Assembly (NCBI GenBank): GCA_005862285.1
Contig: SZXW01000010.1
Coordinates: 248,001 to 312,000, forward strand
Direction: 5' to 3'
DNA from: Chlorobium sp.
GTDB lineage: Bacteria; Bacteroidota; Chlorobiia; Chlorobiales; Chlorobiaceae
DNA length: 64,000 bases
Made by a program: the position numbers and the translations under genes. A model generated the notes under the pieces. The model was not told where the DNA came from. It was given only the letters and a program-made list of their open reading frames with translations, and ran no database searches. Positions within the stretch are counted from its first letter, which is position 1. Each line of letters starts with the position of its first letter. This document shows positions 45,981 to 56,782 of the stretch, piece after piece.

Positions 45981-46046
45981 TCTTCATCACAAACAGCTTG
46001 AACTCCTCGGCGATAAAATGAGTGAGAGCAAGAAAATCATTTAACC

Positions 46047-46601
46047 ATGCCCATGAACAGCATCAGTAAGTCGGTACTCGTACTATCCTCGAGCCCCAGA
46101 AAAGGAGGGAACTCGGATACCCTGTGCGACCAGTTTGTATCAGGAGCCATGGAAGCCGGACATCATACGGAAAAAATATTCCTGAGAGACAAAACCATCA
46201 GTTACTGCACAGGTTGCGGGAGCTGTTTCAGCAGAAACAAAAGCTGCCCGCAAAAAGACGACATGTCAGAAATCCTGGAAAAGATGATCGATGCGGATGT
46301 CATTGTAATGGCGACGCCCGTTTACTTCTATACCATGTGCGGACAGATGAAAACCTGTATCGACAGGACCTGTGCCCGTTACACCGAGATCAGCGGCAAG
46401 GAGTTCTTCTTTATCGTAACCGCTGCGGTCGAAAGCACGCAGGCAATACAGAGAACCATCGAAGAGTTCAGGGGATTCACCTCATGCCTCGACAACCCAA
46501 CGGAAAAAGGGATTATCTACGGCACCGGCGCATGGAATATAGGGGATATCAAAAACAGCAGGGCAATGAAAACTGCTTACGATATGGGAAAATCCGTTTA
46601 G
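46047..46601 (+). CDS. NADPH-dependent FMN reductase / iron-sulfur flavoprotein-like
   Basis: 184 residues. The flavodoxin-like fold begins KSVLVLSSSPRKGGNSDTL, the FMN-phosphate loop. The insertion ISYCTGCGSCFSRNKSCPQKDDM has four Cys as in iron-sulfur flavoproteins of anaerobes, and ATPVYFYTMCGQMKTCIDR is the second flavin motif. Members reduce quinones or flavins with NAD(P)H. It is 66 bases after the aldo/keto reductase and converges with the sensor kinase gene. Confidence 0.9.
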   Translation: MPMNSISKSVLVLSSSPRKGGNSDTLCDQFVSGAMEAGHHTEKIFLRDKTISYCTGCGSCFSRNKSCPQKDDMSEILEKMIDADVIVMATPVYFYTMCGQMKTCIDRTCARYTEISGKEFFFIVTAAVESTQAIQRTIEEFRGFTSCLDNPTEKGIIYGTGAWNIGDIKNSRAMKTAYDMGKSV

Positions 46602-46637
46602 CGATGAACCTGCATAACATTAGAGAAAGCATATCGT

Positions 46638-48443
46638 CTAAATCGCCTGCCGCTTTTCAACTCTTTCTTGCTTTTCAGACGCCACGGGAAGGATAACGCT
46701 GAATACCGAACCCTGGTTCAGGCGGGAGCGGACAGTGATATTTCCTCGGTGGGCAAGGACGATGTGCTTCACGATCGAGAGCCCGAGCCCGGTCCCTCCC
46801 GATTTGCGTGAACGGGCTTTGTCGACCCGGTAAAAGCGCTCGAAAATGCGGTCGAGGTCCTGCGTCGAGATGCCGATCCCGTTGTCCTCCACATCGAGAT
46901 GCACGCTATCACCGCTTCTGAAGGCCGAAATCCTGATTTTTCCGTTCCGGTCGTCCACATATTTGATGGCATTGTCGAGCAGATTGCGAACAATAATATC
47001 GAGATATTCCTCATCGGCAAACACCGGCGGAAGATCTTCAGGGATCGTAACATCCAGACGGATCTGCTTTTGTTCAATCTGACGCCGGAGAAGTTCGACC
47101 GATCTGTTGACCGCGTTTGCAATTGATACCGGTTTGAAGTGGTATTCAATACGCCCCGATTCGATCTTCGACAGATCAAGCACATCATTTACAAGGGCTT
47201 CCAGCTGTTCGCTCTCCTGCAGGATGATCTGCAGAAAGGCCGTTGCATACTCCGGATCGCTGATGGCACCTTCGAGCAATGTTTCAGTGTATCCCTTGAT
47301 GCTGCTGAGCGGTGTGCGCAGTTCATGGGAAACACTCGAAACGAAATCCCTGCGCATGCGTTCGAGATTGCGCAGTCTGGTGATATCGTTGAGCACGAAC
47401 ACCATGCCCTGAAATTTTTCATCTTTTGTGATGGGCATGGTACTGACCTGCATGATGCGCGCTCCCTTGTCGGTCAGGAGGGAAAACTCTTCCTTCAGCA
47501 GTATCGACCTTTCGGCATGGACTTTTTCCAGCAGTTCACGGAGCTCCCTGTCACCGAGGTTCTTCAACGGCCTCGATTTGAGCATCGCGCCTTCGATCCG
47601 GAATTTCCGTGATGCTGCGGGATTGACAAGAATGATGTCCCCATTGGTATCGGTCACGATCACCGCTTCGCGGATACCGGAAAAAGCCGCCCGGTACCAC
47701 TCTCCGCTGAACCGCATCCGGTTGATCTCATCGCTGAGATAGTTTATTGCCCGGGCTATCCTCCCGGTTTCCTCCCCGTGATCGACTGCGGCGCTGCCGC
47801 TGAAATCACCGCGCACTCTTTTTTCCGCCGTTTCCGCCAGGTCCCTTAGAGGGCGCCTGAAGAATACTGCAAGCAGGGTACCCGCAAGAATGGAAAAAAT
47901 CAGCAAGAAGATCAAAGCCCGTTCCAGGTCATCCTCGATGCCGCTGCCGAATATACCGATCTGGTAAAGCGGTTTCGCGAAACGCATGACGGCATAAGGG
48001 TGTCCCTTGCCAAGCGGAACCGCCAGATAAAGCATCTTCTCCCTGACTGTCCGGCTGTATCGCGAATCTTCTCCGAACCCTTTTTCAAGCGCACTCCGGA
48101 ATTCAGGACGGTCCGCGTGGTTTTCGGCAAGATGCAGTTTTTCTAACGGGAGGGATGAATCGCCGATAATCCGCCCTCCGGTATCGATGAAAGTAACCCT
48201 GACATCGAGCATCTGACCTATTTTACGGGCCTGCCCGGCGGGAAAAGCTGGATCATCCCATTCGGAGGGCTTTTCAGACAGCAATTCCGCATTGAACAGA
48301 AGATCGCGGTGAAGTTCCTCGCGGACTAGGGCATGGATACGCTCCTTCACCTGCAGACCGAATACAAGCAGGCTTGCAAATACGGATATGAAAATAACCG
48401 AACCGGTTATGGCGCCTAACCTCAACGAAGCTTTAACCTGCAT
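46638..48443 (-). CDS. PhoR-type membrane sensor histidine kinase
   Basis: 601 residues. The first transmembrane helix is at about 8-32, then an extracytoplasmic sensor (about 33-175) and a second helix near 178-200 (ALIFLLIFSILAGTLLAVFF). HAMP, a PAS domain (about 255-350, FSGIREAVIVTDTNGDIIL), the H-box VSSVSHELRTPLSSIKGY and an HATPase domain ([28 protein letters not shown]) follow. The layout is that of PhoR kinases. The paired regulator gene ends 4 bases upstream of this start. No pst or pho genes are in the window, so phosphate sensing is inferred only from similarity. Confidence 0.93.
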   Translation of the reverse strand: MQVKASLRLGAITGSVIFISVFASLLVFGLQVKERIHALVREELHRDLLFNAELLSEKPSEWDDPAFPAGQARKIGQMLDVRVTFIDTGGRIIGDSSLPLEKLHLAENHADRPEFRSALEKGFGEDSRYSRTVREKMLYLAVPLGKGHPYAVMRFAKPLYQIGIFGSGIEDDLERALIFLLIFSILAGTLLAVFFRRPLRDLAETAEKRVRGDFSGSAAVDHGEETGRIARAINYLSDEINRMRFSGEWYRAAFSGIREAVIVTDTNGDIILVNPAASRKFRIEGAMLKSRPLKNLGDRELRELLEKVHAERSILLKEEFSLLTDKGARIMQVSTMPITKDEKFQGMVFVLNDITRLRNLERMRRDFVSSVSHELRTPLSSIKGYTETLLEGAISDPEYATAFLQIILQESEQLEALVNDVLDLSKIESGRIEYHFKPVSIANAVNRSVELLRRQIEQKQIRLDVTIPEDLPPVFADEEYLDIIVRNLLDNAIKYVDDRNGKIRISAFRSGDSVHLDVEDNGIGISTQDLDRIFERFYRVDKARSRKSGGTGLGLSIVKHIVLAHRGNITVRSRLNQGSVFSVILPVASEKQERVEKRQAI

Positions 48444-48447
48444 GGTT

Positions 48448-49143
48448 TCAGCTCCCGTTTTCCTCGAGCTTGTAGCCGTATCCCCGGACCGTTCTGATCA
48501 TGCGCCCGGTCCCGCCGAGTTTCTCACGCAGCCTCGTGATATGCGTATCGATGGTCCTGGTATTGATGCTACGGTCGATATCCCAGACGTCGCTCAAGAG
48601 CGATTCGCGCGACTGGGCCTCCCCTTTCCTTTTCAGGAGCGCCGCCAGCAGCTTGAACTCCATCATGGTGAGCACCAGTTCATTTCCGTCGAGCGACGCG
48701 GTATGGCGTGACATATCGATTTCGAGAGCTCCAGCTCTGAGAATATCGGCCACTCTTCCGCCATGGCGCCTGTCACGCTTGAGGATCGCGCGGATTCTCA
48801 AGGTCAGTTCACGAGGGCTGAAAGGTTTGACGACATAGTCGTCGATGCCGAGCTCGAAGCCGAGGATCCTGTCGATCTCCTCTCCCTTTGCCGTGAGCAT
48901 GATGATTGGTATATCCCGGTAAAGCTGATGCTGCCTTATTTTCCGGCAAACTTCGAAACCGTCGATGCCGGGCAGCATGATATCGAGCAGAACTATATCG
49001 ATGCTTTTCTGTGAAAGGTCTTGAAGCGCAACCTCTCCGCTGCTGTAGAGATGACAGTGAAAACCTGCTTTTTCAAGATTGTAAACCAGAAGGGTTCCAA
49101 GGTTCTGGTCATCCTCGACTATGAGAATAACTGGTTCAGTCAC
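48448..49143 (-). CDS. PhoB/OmpR-family response regulator
   Basis: 231 residues. The receiver has EDDQ near residue 10, phospho-acceptor Asp in VLLDIMLPGIDGFE, Thr in IMLTAKGEE and Lys in DDYVVKPFSP. The C-terminal winged helix (about 135-228) ends with RTIDTHITRLREKLGGTGRM and IRTVRGYGYKL, the standard OmpR/PhoB recognition region. It is the first gene of a two-gene operon with the PhoR-type kinase. Its DNA targets are not evident. Confidence 0.94.
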   Translation of the reverse strand: MTEPVILIVEDDQNLGTLLVYNLEKAGFHCHLYSSGEVALQDLSQKSIDIVLLDIMLPGIDGFEVCRKIRQHQLYRDIPIIMLTAKGEEIDRILGFELGIDDYVVKPFSPRELTLRIRAILKRDRRHGGRVADILRAGALEIDMSRHTASLDGNELVLTMMEFKLLAALLKRKGEAQSRESLLSDVWDIDRSINTRTIDTHITRLREKLGGTGRMIRTVRGYGYKLEENGS

Positions 49144-49263
49144 GTTTTCGCCGTTTTTGTTTCTCTCTCATGTTGTTTTCGCATCCCTTTTTCAATATAC
49201 GGTCTTTCCGTCTGCGCTCTTCGTTCTCATCAACATTGGACACAAGTGAATCCCTCCCCCGGT

Positions 49264-50232
49264 TTATTGTCCGGCCTTCCAGCACGCCGCCTCGTGCCCG
49301 GACTCATATTCAAGAAGATCCGGCTGGTCGCGGCGGCACCGGTCATCCGCAAGCGGGCACCTGCCGGCAAACCTGCACCCCTCCGGCAGGTTCACGGCAC
49401 TCGGCACGTTGCCTTCGATGGCGTGAAGCCGCTCCTTGGGAGCACCGAGCCTGGGAATGGATTTCATAAGGCCCCGCGTATAGGGGTGGAGCGGATTGCT
49501 GAAAATCTGCCTGACAGCCCCTTTTTCCACAACTCTCGATGCGTACATGACAAGAACCTGCTCGCAAAGTTCCGCTACAACACCAAAGTCATGCGTGATG
49601 AGCATCACGCTCATACCGGTGTCGGACTTGAGTTTTCCGATAAGGTCGAGGATCTGCGCCTGCACGGTCACGTCGAGTGCTGTTGTAGGTTCGTCGGCGA
49701 TCAGAAGTGAAGGATTGCAGGAAAGCGCCATGGCGATCATGACTCGCTGCCGCATTCCGCCCGAAAGTTCATGGGGATACGAGGAAAATCGATCCGCAGG
49801 GTTGGGAATGCCGACAAGGTGCAGCAGTTCGATCGAACGTTTCTTCGCCTCTTCGTGGTTTATATCCCGGTGAATGAGGATCTGTTCCATAATCTGGCTG
49901 CCGCAGTTGAAGACCGGATTGAGCGAGCTCATGGGTTCCTGGAAGATCATGGCGATCTCGTCACCTCTCAGTTTGCGCATCTGCTCTTCGGATAGTTTCA
50001 GGAGATCGGTTCCTTTCCAGAGTATCTCCCCACCGGCAAAGTAGCCTGGAGGCATGGGAACAAGCCGCATGACGGAAAGAGCGGTCACCGATTTTCCGCA
50101 ACCGGACTCTCCGACGACACCGAGCGTTGAGTTTCGTCCAAGTGAAAAGCTCACGCCGTCGACGGCTTTTGCCGTGCCATTGTCGGTCGAATAGTAGGTC
50201 CTGAGGTTTTTCAGTTCAAGAATTTTTTCCAT
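49264..50232 (-). CDS. Oligopeptide/dipeptide ABC transporter ATPase (OppD/DppD type)
   Basis: 322 residues. Walker A is [14 protein letters not shown]-loop [12 protein letters not shown], signature LSGGMRQRV and Walker [13 protein letters not shown]. After the ATPase comes the C-terminal extension of the OppD/DppD type with the cysteines [16 protein letters not shown] plus a final ACW; in relatives these bind a [4Fe-4S] cluster. No permease or binding-protein gene is adjacent, so its partners lie elsewhere. It diverges from mfd. Confidence 0.93.
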   Translation of the reverse strand: MEKILELKNLRTYYSTDNGTAKAVDGVSFSLGRNSTLGVVGESGCGKSVTALSVMRLVPMPPGYFAGGEILWKGTDLLKLSEEQMRKLRGDEIAMIFQEPMSSLNPVFNCGSQIMEQILIHRDINHEEAKKRSIELLHLVGIPNPADRFSSYPHELSGGMRQRVMIAMALSCNPSLLIADEPTTALDVTVQAQILDLIGKLKSDTGMSVMLITHDFGVVAELCEQVLVMYASRVVEKGAVRQIFSNPLHPYTRGLMKSIPRLGAPKERLHAIEGNVPSAVNLPEGCRFAGRCPLADDRCRRDQPDLLEYESGHEAACWKAGQ

Positions 50233-50285
50233 ATATACCTATCTTCCCTGCCAGCGCTGATTTAAGGTTACGTTTTGCCGGGATC

Positions 50286-53200
50286 ATGCATGAAAATATG
50301 GTTTGTAAGCTTCATATGAAAACGTTATTACATGACGGGGCAAGTAGTGCTGCAGTGACCAGAAGGAATACCCGCTTTCTTTTCGATGCCGTAACGAAGT
50401 CAGTACCCTATACCTCACTCAAACAGGCAGTCTCCTGTGTTCGCGACAGCGATGCCGGAGTGTACGAGCCGGTTGAGATTACCGGTCTGCAGGGATCGTT
50501 CAATTCGGTGCTCGTATCGATCCTGTTTAACGATCAGCCGGCACCTGTCCTGCTCCTTTGCGGCCAGAACAGCTTTGAACTCTATGAAAACGATCTCGAA
50601 GCCCTGCTTCCCGAAGGTTCGGTCTGCAATACGTCGGATGAACTTTCCCTTTCGATCCTCGCGATAACCGAAAAAAGAAAATCGGTCATCCTCTCCTTCT
50701 TCGACGACCTGAACCATACCCTCTGCTCGCCTGATGAATCGGCTGCACGTATCTTCACGCTTTCGGCAGAACAGGATGCAGGATATGAAAATCTCAAGCG
50801 TTTCCTTGCCTCGAACGGTTTCGAAGCGAGGGAATTTGTCGAGGATGAAGGAGAATTCTCCGTCAGGGGCTCGATTATAGACGTATTTCCTTTCGGGGCG
50901 ACGGAACCGCTCCGGATCGAATTTTTCGGCGATACCGTCTCATCGATACGCGTATTCGACATCAACAGCCAGCTTTCAGGCAAAACAATGCAGCAGGCCA
51001 GCCTCACCGCAGGATTTACCGAAAGCGGCGGCAATACGACTCTTTTCGATTACCTCGACCCTGCAACGATCGTCATACTCGACGACATGCAGGAATTTTC
51101 AGCGCTCGACAACCGGGACGAACTCTTCAGCAATATTTCTCGCTTCCGTTGCATCAGGGTACAGCCTTCTTCACAGTCAGCGATCAATTTCGGCTCCCTG
51201 CCGCAGAAAAAGCTCAATGCTAATTTCCGGGTTCTTGCGGCTTTGATCCAGCAGGAGGCTGCCGAAAGGAAAACTCCGGTTTTCGCGACCGGCTCGCAAC
51301 GTGAAATAAGGGAGCTGAGCGACTTTCTCGCCGACGAGATCGCCCACTCAGGAAGTTCCGTAATCCCTGAGGTTGGCTGGGTTCCGGTCAACCTGTATTC
51401 CGGGTTCATATTCGAAAACCTCGACCTGTATACCGAATCCGACATTTTCGGAAAGCTGCATGCGCACAAGGCCCACCGCAAGCGTAAAATCCGGGGCATT
51501 TCACTAAAGGACCTCCAGAAACTGAAAGTCGGTGATTACGTCGTGCATGAAGATTACGGCATCGGCATCTTCAAATCCCTCGAAACCATCACGGTAGGCA
51601 ATTCCGAACAGGAGTCCGTGCTGATCGAGTATGAGGGAGGCGACCAGCTCTATGTCAATGTCCAGAACATCAACCTGCTTTCGAAATATTCAGCGGCTGA
51701 AACTTCCAGTCCGACCCTTTCGAAACTCGGAAGCTCGAAATGGGCTTCGAAAAAGGACAAGGTCCGCAAGAAGCTGCGCGATATCGCGATCAATCTCATA
51801 AAAGTTTACGCGCAGCGCAAAATGCAGCCGGGTTTCGCATTCGGTCCCGATTCCATATTCATGCGGGAATTCGAAGCATCCTTCATCTTCGATGAAACGC
51901 CGGACCAGCTCAAGGCGATCGAAGAGGTCAAGAAAGACATGCAGTCTCCCCATCCGATGGACAGGCTGATCTGCGGAGATGCCGGGTTCGGTAAGACCGA
52001 GATCGCCATGAGGGCGGCATTCAAGGCTGTGGAATCGAAAAAACAGGTCGCCGTGCTGACGCCGACAACCATTCTCGCACACCAGCACTTCGAATCGTTT
52101 ACGAAACGGTTCGAGAACTTTCCAATATCGATTGCGGTACTGAGCCGTTTCGTCACACGCAAGGACCAGCAGGAGATCCTGAAAAAGATTGAATCCGGCA
52201 AAGTCGATATCGTGATCGGCACGCACCGGCTGGTATCGAAAGATGTTCATTTCAAGGATCTCGGCCTGCTCGTGATCGATGAAGAACAGCATTTCGGCGT
52301 CGAGGTCAAGGAGAAGCTGCGCGAGCAGTTCCCGAACGTCGACACCATGACCATGTCGGCTACACCGATACCGAGAACGCTGCAGTTCTCCATGCTGGGA
52401 GCGAGAGACCTTTCCATTGTATCGACCCCGCCGAAAAACCGACAGCCGGTCGAGACGATCATTACCGATTATGACACCTCGCTTATCCAGTCTGCGATCC
52501 GCAGGGAAATCCAGCGGGACGGCCAGGTCTTTTTCCTGCACAACAGGATATCGTCCATCGAGGAGGTCCTGGAGACCCTCAGGGAACTGGTGCCTTCGGC
52601 ACGCATCGTCTATGCGCACGGACAGCTTCCGCCAAGAGAGCTCGAAAAGATCATGATGGATTTCATGCAGAAAGAGGTCGATGTACTGATCTCCACATCG
52701 ATCATCGGATCGGGTCTCGACATCTCGAACGCGAACACCATCCTCATCAACCGGGCGGACATGTTCGGCCTGTCCGACCTCTACCAGCTCCGCGGCAGGG
52801 TCGGCAGAAGTGACAGGAAAGCCTACTGCTACCTGATCGCTCCACCGCTGCATACGCTGAAAAGAGAGGCTTTACAGCGGCTTGCCGTCATCGAAAGCTT
52901 CACCGAACTCGGTTCAGGCTTCAACATCGCCCTGCGGGATCTCGATATCCGGGGAGCGGGCAACCTGCTCGGCGCCGAGCAGTCGGGATATATTCATGAG
53001 CTCGGTTTCGACCTGTACCAGAAAATGCTCGAGGAAACCGTGGCCGAACTGAAATCCACGGAATTCAGCCACCTGTTCGATGCGGAAGCAATTACCTCCG
53101 CGGCCCTTGCGAAAAGCTGCGATCTTGTCTTTAACTTCAACGCGCTCATTCCTGACTACTACATCAGTGCAACACACGAACGGTTCGCGTTTTATGAAAA

Positions 53201-53624
53201 AATTTCAAAAGCCCCGTCCGATATCGAGTTAGATGCCCTTGCAAATGAGCTCAGGGACCGTTTCGGCACCCTGCCTGAGGAAGTTACGAACCTGCTCGCG
53301 CTCAGCAGATTCAAGCTTGCCGGTACGGCGATCGGCCTGGAAAAAATAGACCTCCAGGCGAAAACCCTCACCCTGTTCCTGCCCGACCAGCAGAACGAGC
53401 ATCTCTCGCACAGGGAATTCTACCAGTACCTCTTCACCGCTGTGCAGGAGCCCTGGATGCAGGAATATCAACCCGGGTTCCGCTTCGATAAAAAAATGAA
53501 GCTTGTCCTGAACCATCCCGGCGATTCGGAAAAAACACCGGAAATGCTGATCCTCCGCTATATCGGGTTTTTCCGTAAACTCGAAGAGGCATCGAAGGTG
53601 CAAGCGGTTCAAAATCAAGCCTGA
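50286..53624 (+). CDS. mfd: Transcription-repair coupling factor
   Basis: 1112 residues from the ATG at 50286; nearby in-frame ATGs at 50298 and 50316 are possible starts. An UvrB-like N-terminal part includes [21 protein letters not shown]. The RNA-polymerase interaction region begins at [16 protein letters not shown] (about 415). The RecG-like translocase has Walker [11 protein letters not shown] near 562, the box [18 protein letters not shown] and [15 protein letters not shown]-terminal domain closes it. The protein removes stalled RNA polymerase at lesions and recruits UvrA. It is transcribed alone. Confidence 0.97.
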   Translation: MHENMVCKLHMKTLLHDGASSAAVTRRNTRFLFDAVTKSVPYTSLKQAVSCVRDSDAGVYEPVEITGLQGSFNSVLVSILFNDQPAPVLLLCGQNSFELYENDLEALLPEGSVCNTSDELSLSILAITEKRKSVILSFFDDLNHTLCSPDESAARIFTLSAEQDAGYENLKRFLASNGFEAREFVEDEGEFSVRGSIIDVFPFGATEPLRIEFFGDTVSSIRVFDINSQLSGKTMQQASLTAGFTESGGNTTLFDYLDPATIVILDDMQEFSALDNRDELFSNISRFRCIRVQPSSQSAINFGSLPQKKLNANFRVLAALIQQEAAERKTPVFATGSQREIRELSDFLADEIAHSGSSVIPEVGWVPVNLYSGFIFENLDLYTESDIFGKLHAHKAHRKRKIRGISLKDLQKLKVGDYVVHEDYGIGIFKSLETITVGNSEQESVLIEYEGGDQLYVNVQNINLLSKYSAAETSSPTLSKLGSSKWASKKDKVRKKLRDIAINLIKVYAQRKMQPGFAFGPDSIFMREFEASFIFDETPDQLKAIEEVKKDMQSPHPMDRLICGDAGFGKTEIAMRAAFKAVESKKQVAVLTPTTILAHQHFESFTKRFENFPISIAVLSRFVTRKDQQEILKKIESGKVDIVIGTHRLVSKDVHFKDLGLLVIDEEQHFGVEVKEKLREQFPNVDTMTMSATPIPRTLQFSMLGARDLSIVSTPPKNRQPVETIITDYDTSLIQSAIRREIQRDGQVFFLHNRISSIEEVLETLRELVPSARIVYAHGQLPPRELEKIMMDFMQKEVDVLISTSIIGSGLDISNANTILINRADMFGLSDLYQLRGRVGRSDRKAYCYLIAPPLHTLKREALQRLAVIESFTELGSGFNIALRDLDIRGAGNLLGAEQSGYIHELGFDLYQKMLEETVAELKSTEFSHLFDAEAITSAALAKSCDLVFNFNALIPDYYISATHERFAFYEKISKAPSDIELDALANELRDRFGTLPEEVTNLLALSRFKLAGTAIGLEKIDLQAKTLTLFLPDQQNEHLSHREFYQYLFTAVQEPWMQEYQPGFRFDKKMKLVLNHPGDSEKTPEMLILRYIGFFRKLEEASKVQAVQNQA

Positions 53625-53668
53625 CATCTTTTCATAATACATCAAGCTTTCATTTATTACTCGGACGA

Positions 53669-53752
53669 ATCAACTACCCCGCAGCAAGCAGCGGGGTATG
53701 AATTCATATGGAGATTATTCTTTCACGAAGCAAGCTTCGGGGAATTTGACCC
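53669..53752. repeat. Dispersed two-hairpin repeat, copy B
   Basis: It matches 17056-17139: atcaactacccc, a hairpin (gcagcaagcagc loop region), ggggtatgaattcat, spacer, then tttcacgaagcaagcttcgg and ggaatttgaccc. Total length is 84 bases in both copies. It follows the mfd stop in the same orientation as copy A follows its gene. Confidence 0.75.
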
Positions 53753-53800
53753 TCAGTGATTAAAACTGTCAATCCTGGTTAGCAAAAATAGTTCCAATTT

Positions 53801-53889
53801 TGTCATTCTGAGCAAAGCGAAGAATCCATAAATTATTGCATAGTAATAAAATGGATTCTTCATTCCGCTAAGCTTCATTCAGAATGACA
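53801..53889. repeat. Long inverted repeat (MITE/REP-like hairpin)
   Basis: tgtcattctga (53801-53811) pairs with tcagaatgaca (53879-53889), and gaagaatccat (53819-53829) with atggattcttc (53851-53861). The whole folds as an interrupted hairpin of 89 bases. Its ends resemble the gtcattctgag...gaagaatcc repeats common in many bacterial genomes. It carries no gene and follows copy B of the two-hairpin repeat, so this 400-base gap after mfd is built mainly of repeats. Confidence 0.7.
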
Positions 53890-54039
53890 GCCCCTTTATC
53901 AGAATTTTCTTGCAACTTATCGTTGCCGGAGTAAAAAAAAGAGTGCCGTTTTTTGGCATTTCGAGCAACTTTTGCCCTGACGGCTTTGTTTCAAAAAAGA
54001 AGATTGAATTTGTCTGATTAATAACAAAACTTTACATCA

Positions 54040-54669
54040 ATGAATATCACCATCAACAATAAAGTATACGAGGCGAATGTAGGTGACAGGCTGCTGGATA
54101 TAGCCAGAAAGAACCATGCCCACATCGGGTATTTCTGCGGAGGAAACAGTATCTGCCAGACCTGTTACGTGACGGTCCTTGAAGGGGCTGATCTGCTTTC
54201 ACCACTCAGCGATTACGAAAAGGCGCTGCTGTCCGACAATCTCATACATGAAGGAACAAGAATGGCCTGCCTGACGACGATCGAAAAGCCCGGTATCATC
54301 AGGATTGTTTCAACTGTCGAAGAGGTCAAGCAGATGTTCGAAACAAACCCCGTAGAGCTTGTCGGATACGCAGGAAAAATGGGCCGTGAAGCGCTTGTAA
54401 AGTTTCCTGACACCATGCGCATTCAGGCAGGAAGAAAGTTTGACCTGCTTCAGCTGATTTCCGATGTATTGAAGGGAATCGGAGATGCACTGATACTGAT
54501 TTTCGATGCCTTCCAGCCCACGTCTTCACCTTCAGAAGGGTGCGGCTGCGGCAGCACGGCTCACAGCCCGCACACTGGTGGCCATGATACAAAGGGGACC
54601 TGCACGATGACGGACGCGCAAGGCAGGGAGAAAAAACCGATTCCGATTTCGTCGTCCATTGCCGCCTGA
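54040..54669 (+). CDS. Chlorosome-envelope [2Fe-2S] protein of the CsmI/CsmJ/CsmX family (first copy)
   Basis: 209 residues. Residues 1-95 are an adrenodoxin-like ferredoxin domain with ligands C33, C39, C42 and C77 ([17 protein letters not shown] and MACLTT). The rest is a lipid-facing region as in chlorosome proteins CsmI, CsmJ and CsmX, which sit in the chlorosome monolayer and pass electrons, probably to protect or tune energy transfer under oxygen. The C-terminus differs from the second copy: a Gly/Cys-rich segment ([18 protein letters not shown]) and a tail of charged residues. Which of the three named members it is cannot be decided here. Confidence 0.82.
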   Translation: MNITINNKVYEANVGDRLLDIARKNHAHIGYFCGGNSICQTCYVTVLEGADLLSPLSDYEKALLSDNLIHEGTRMACLTTIEKPGIIRIVSTVEEVKQMFETNPVELVGYAGKMGREALVKFPDTMRIQAGRKFDLLQLISDVLKGIGDALILIFDAFQPTSSPSEGCGCGSTAHSPHTGGHDTKGTCTMTDAQGREKKPIPISSSIAA

Positions 54670-54709
54670 TTACTGCCGGCTGCATCGTTCTTTCACGCTC
54701 TCTTTTTTC

Positions 54710-54748
54710 AGCCGCGGCCTGTTCATTTACTGCTTTCCGGCCGCGGTT
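54710..54748 (+). promoter_or_regulatory. Strong stem-loop between the two chlorosome genes
   Basis: agccgcggcc (54710-54719) pairs with ggccgcggtt (54739-54748), with one G-U pair. No U tract follows on the plus strand. It may stabilise the upstream mRNA end or lower read-through into the second gene, whose own AT-rich promoter region lies just after (54760-54810). Confidence 0.45.
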
Positions 54749-54827
54749 GAGGCTGCGGAAAAAAATGATTATATTGAGTAGTCTGAGAAAGCTGATGTTT
54801 GTTTATGTTCAATAAATCCATGAAACC

Positions 54828-55514
54828 ATGATCATTCATATCAATGACAGGCCCTGTGACGCGCAGGTGGGCGATCTTCTCCTGAAAGTTGCCCAGAACA
54901 ATAAAAGCCACATCGGTTATATCTGCGGCGGGAACGGCATCTGCCAGAGCTGTTTTGTTTATGTCAAGGAAGGCGCTGACTGCCTCTCCGAACCCGGAGC
55001 GGAAGAAAAAACATTCATTTCCGATAAACTGCTGCAGGAAGGAGGCCGTCTCGCCTGCCGTACCACCATCAGGAAGGAAGGTTCGATCAAGGTCATTACG
55101 AGGGCCGAAACCCTGAGAAGAATCGTGCTCGGGCTCAACGTTCCCGGCTTCATCACCTATGCCCAGACAATCGGGTACAATGTCGTCAACCAGCTTCCAG
55201 GCGGCACGGCCAATATTTTCAACCGCGTGAGGGAGGGCAGGCTGAACCCCCTTGACACGCTGAAAAAAATCGGAAGCGGGCTGGGACCGGCTTCGCTGCT
55301 GGCAATCAGCTCATTCAAGGAAACATTTCCATTCCTGCAATACCCGGCATCCCTCCTCTGCGGCGGTGCCAGGGGAGTTGTCAGTACGGCGGGAAATGCC
55401 GTCAGCATGTTGACCGGCGGCCGTCTGCAACTGCCTGGAATTTGCGGACCCTGCTGTGAATCCGGGCAAGCTTCTGCCGTTGAACCGGTGACCATTACCA
55501 TAAAACAGGTTTAG
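54828..55514 (+). CDS. Chlorosome-envelope [2Fe-2S] protein of the CsmI/CsmJ/CsmX family (second copy)
   Basis: 228 residues. The ferredoxin domain has C33, C39, C42 and C77 in the same places as the first copy (HIGYICGGNGICQSCFV, LACRTT). The C-terminal half is longer and hydrophobic (PASLLAISSFKETFPFLQYP, GGARGVVSTAGNAVSMLTGG), suited to the chlorosome lipid monolayer, and contains GICGPCCESG. The next genes are alanine dehydrogenase and crtH; I recall csmX of Chlorobaculum tepidum near a carotenoid isomerase gene, which would make this a CsmX candidate, but I am not sure. Confidence 0.85.
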   Translation: MIIHINDRPCDAQVGDLLLKVAQNNKSHIGYICGGNGICQSCFVYVKEGADCLSEPGAEEKTFISDKLLQEGGRLACRTTIRKEGSIKVITRAETLRRIVLGLNVPGFITYAQTIGYNVVNQLPGGTANIFNRVREGRLNPLDTLKKIGSGLGPASLLAISSFKETFPFLQYPASLLCGGARGVVSTAGNAVSMLTGGRLQLPGICGPCCESGQASAVEPVTITIKQV

Positions 55515-55642
55515 CGCTTTTGCAGAAATAGCATAATGACAATCATGGACTCCAGATGGGGTATTCGTCTGATTTTGGAAATATCGAGTTCGAACTGGGA
55601 GCAAAAACCCTTGAACGCTGGCTGATCAAGCCTGAAAAAACC

Positions 55643-56776
55643 ATGAACATCGTTCTCGGCATTCCCAGGGAACGGGCTCAGGACGAACGTAGGGTTGCGA
55701 TTTCTCCACCGGGTGTGCAGATACTGGTTGAACATGGAATCAAAGTCATAATCGAGGATTCAGCCGGCAAATTCTGCAATTTTTCCAATATCGACTATTC
55801 GGAAGCCGGCGCAAAGATTGCCGAGAGTGCCGACGAACTATACAGTCAGGCAAATGTCATTCTGAAAGTTTCACCTCCCCAGCCGGAGGAACTCTCTCTT
55901 CTCATGAACGGACAGATGCTTATTTCAGCGGTCCATCTGGGAACGGTCAGCCAACATATGATCAGGACGTTGCTTGAAAAAAATATCACCGCTCTCGGAT
56001 TCGAGTTTATCGAAACAAGGGACGGAGAATTGCCGATCGTCAGAACGGTAAGTGAAATTGCCGGATCACTTGCCGTCCAGACCGCGGCAAAATACCTCGA
56101 AACGGGTTACGGAGGCAGCGGCATCCTGCTCGGCGGCATCGCCGGAGTTCCTCCAGCGCATGTAACGATCATCGGAGCGGGAACCGTAGGGCTCTTTGCC
56201 GCGCAGGACGCGCTCGGGCTCGGTGCGCAGGTAACCGTGATAGACAAGGAGATCAACAGGCTGAGGAGGTTCGAAGCATTTTTCAACCGCCATCTTGTCA
56301 CGGCGATTGCAAACGATCATTACATTTCACAGCTTGCAAAAATTTCAGACGTCATCATCGGTGCCCTCAGCCCCAAACAGAAGATCAGCAAACCGCTGGT
56401 GAGCGAACAGGTTGTCAAATCGATGAAACCAGGTTCCGTGATCATAGACGTATCGATCGACCAGGGCGCATGTTTCGCTACAAGCCGCCACACCTCGCAT
56501 ACCAATCCGATTTTCGTGAAACATGGCGTAACACACTACTGCGTCCCCAATATCCCTTCAGCCGTGGCAAAAACCGCATCGTTCGCACTGACGAATACTC
56601 TGCTGCCATTCCTCCTGAAACTCACGGAGCATGAAACCATTGCAGACATCCTCTGGAAAAGCCACAGCCTGAGAAAAGGCACCTATGTTTTCAAAGGGTA
56701 TGTCACCAAGAAAATTCTGTCCGAGCTAACCGATTTTCCGTTCAGGGAGATCGAAATGCTTCTTGCCGCATGCTGA
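55643..56776 (+). CDS. ald: Alanine dehydrogenase
   Basis: 377 residues from the ATG at 55643; an ATG at 55556 is in frame but the family starts at NIVLGIPRERAQDERRVA. Substrate residues lie in RRVAISP and KVSPP; the NAD-binding motif is VTIIGAGTVGLFAAQDALGLG, followed by the Asp of VTVIDKEINRL. It interconverts alanine with pyruvate and ammonia using NAD. The last 40 residues carry the typical helical end. It is convergent with crtH, with only 6 bases between the stops. Confidence 0.92.
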   Translation: MNIVLGIPRERAQDERRVAISPPGVQILVEHGIKVIIEDSAGKFCNFSNIDYSEAGAKIAESADELYSQANVILKVSPPQPEELSLLMNGQMLISAVHLGTVSQHMIRTLLEKNITALGFEFIETRDGELPIVRTVSEIAGSLAVQTAAKYLETGYGGSGILLGGIAGVPPAHVTIIGAGTVGLFAAQDALGLGAQVTVIDKEINRLRRFEAFFNRHLVTAIANDHYISQLAKISDVIIGALSPKQKISKPLVSEQVVKSMKPGSVIIDVSIDQGACFATSRHTSHTNPIFVKHGVTHYCVPNIPSAVAKTASFALTNTLLPFLLKLTEHETIADILWKSHSLRKGTYVFKGYVTKKILSELTDFPFREIEMLLAAC

Positions 56777-56782
56777 ACAAGC

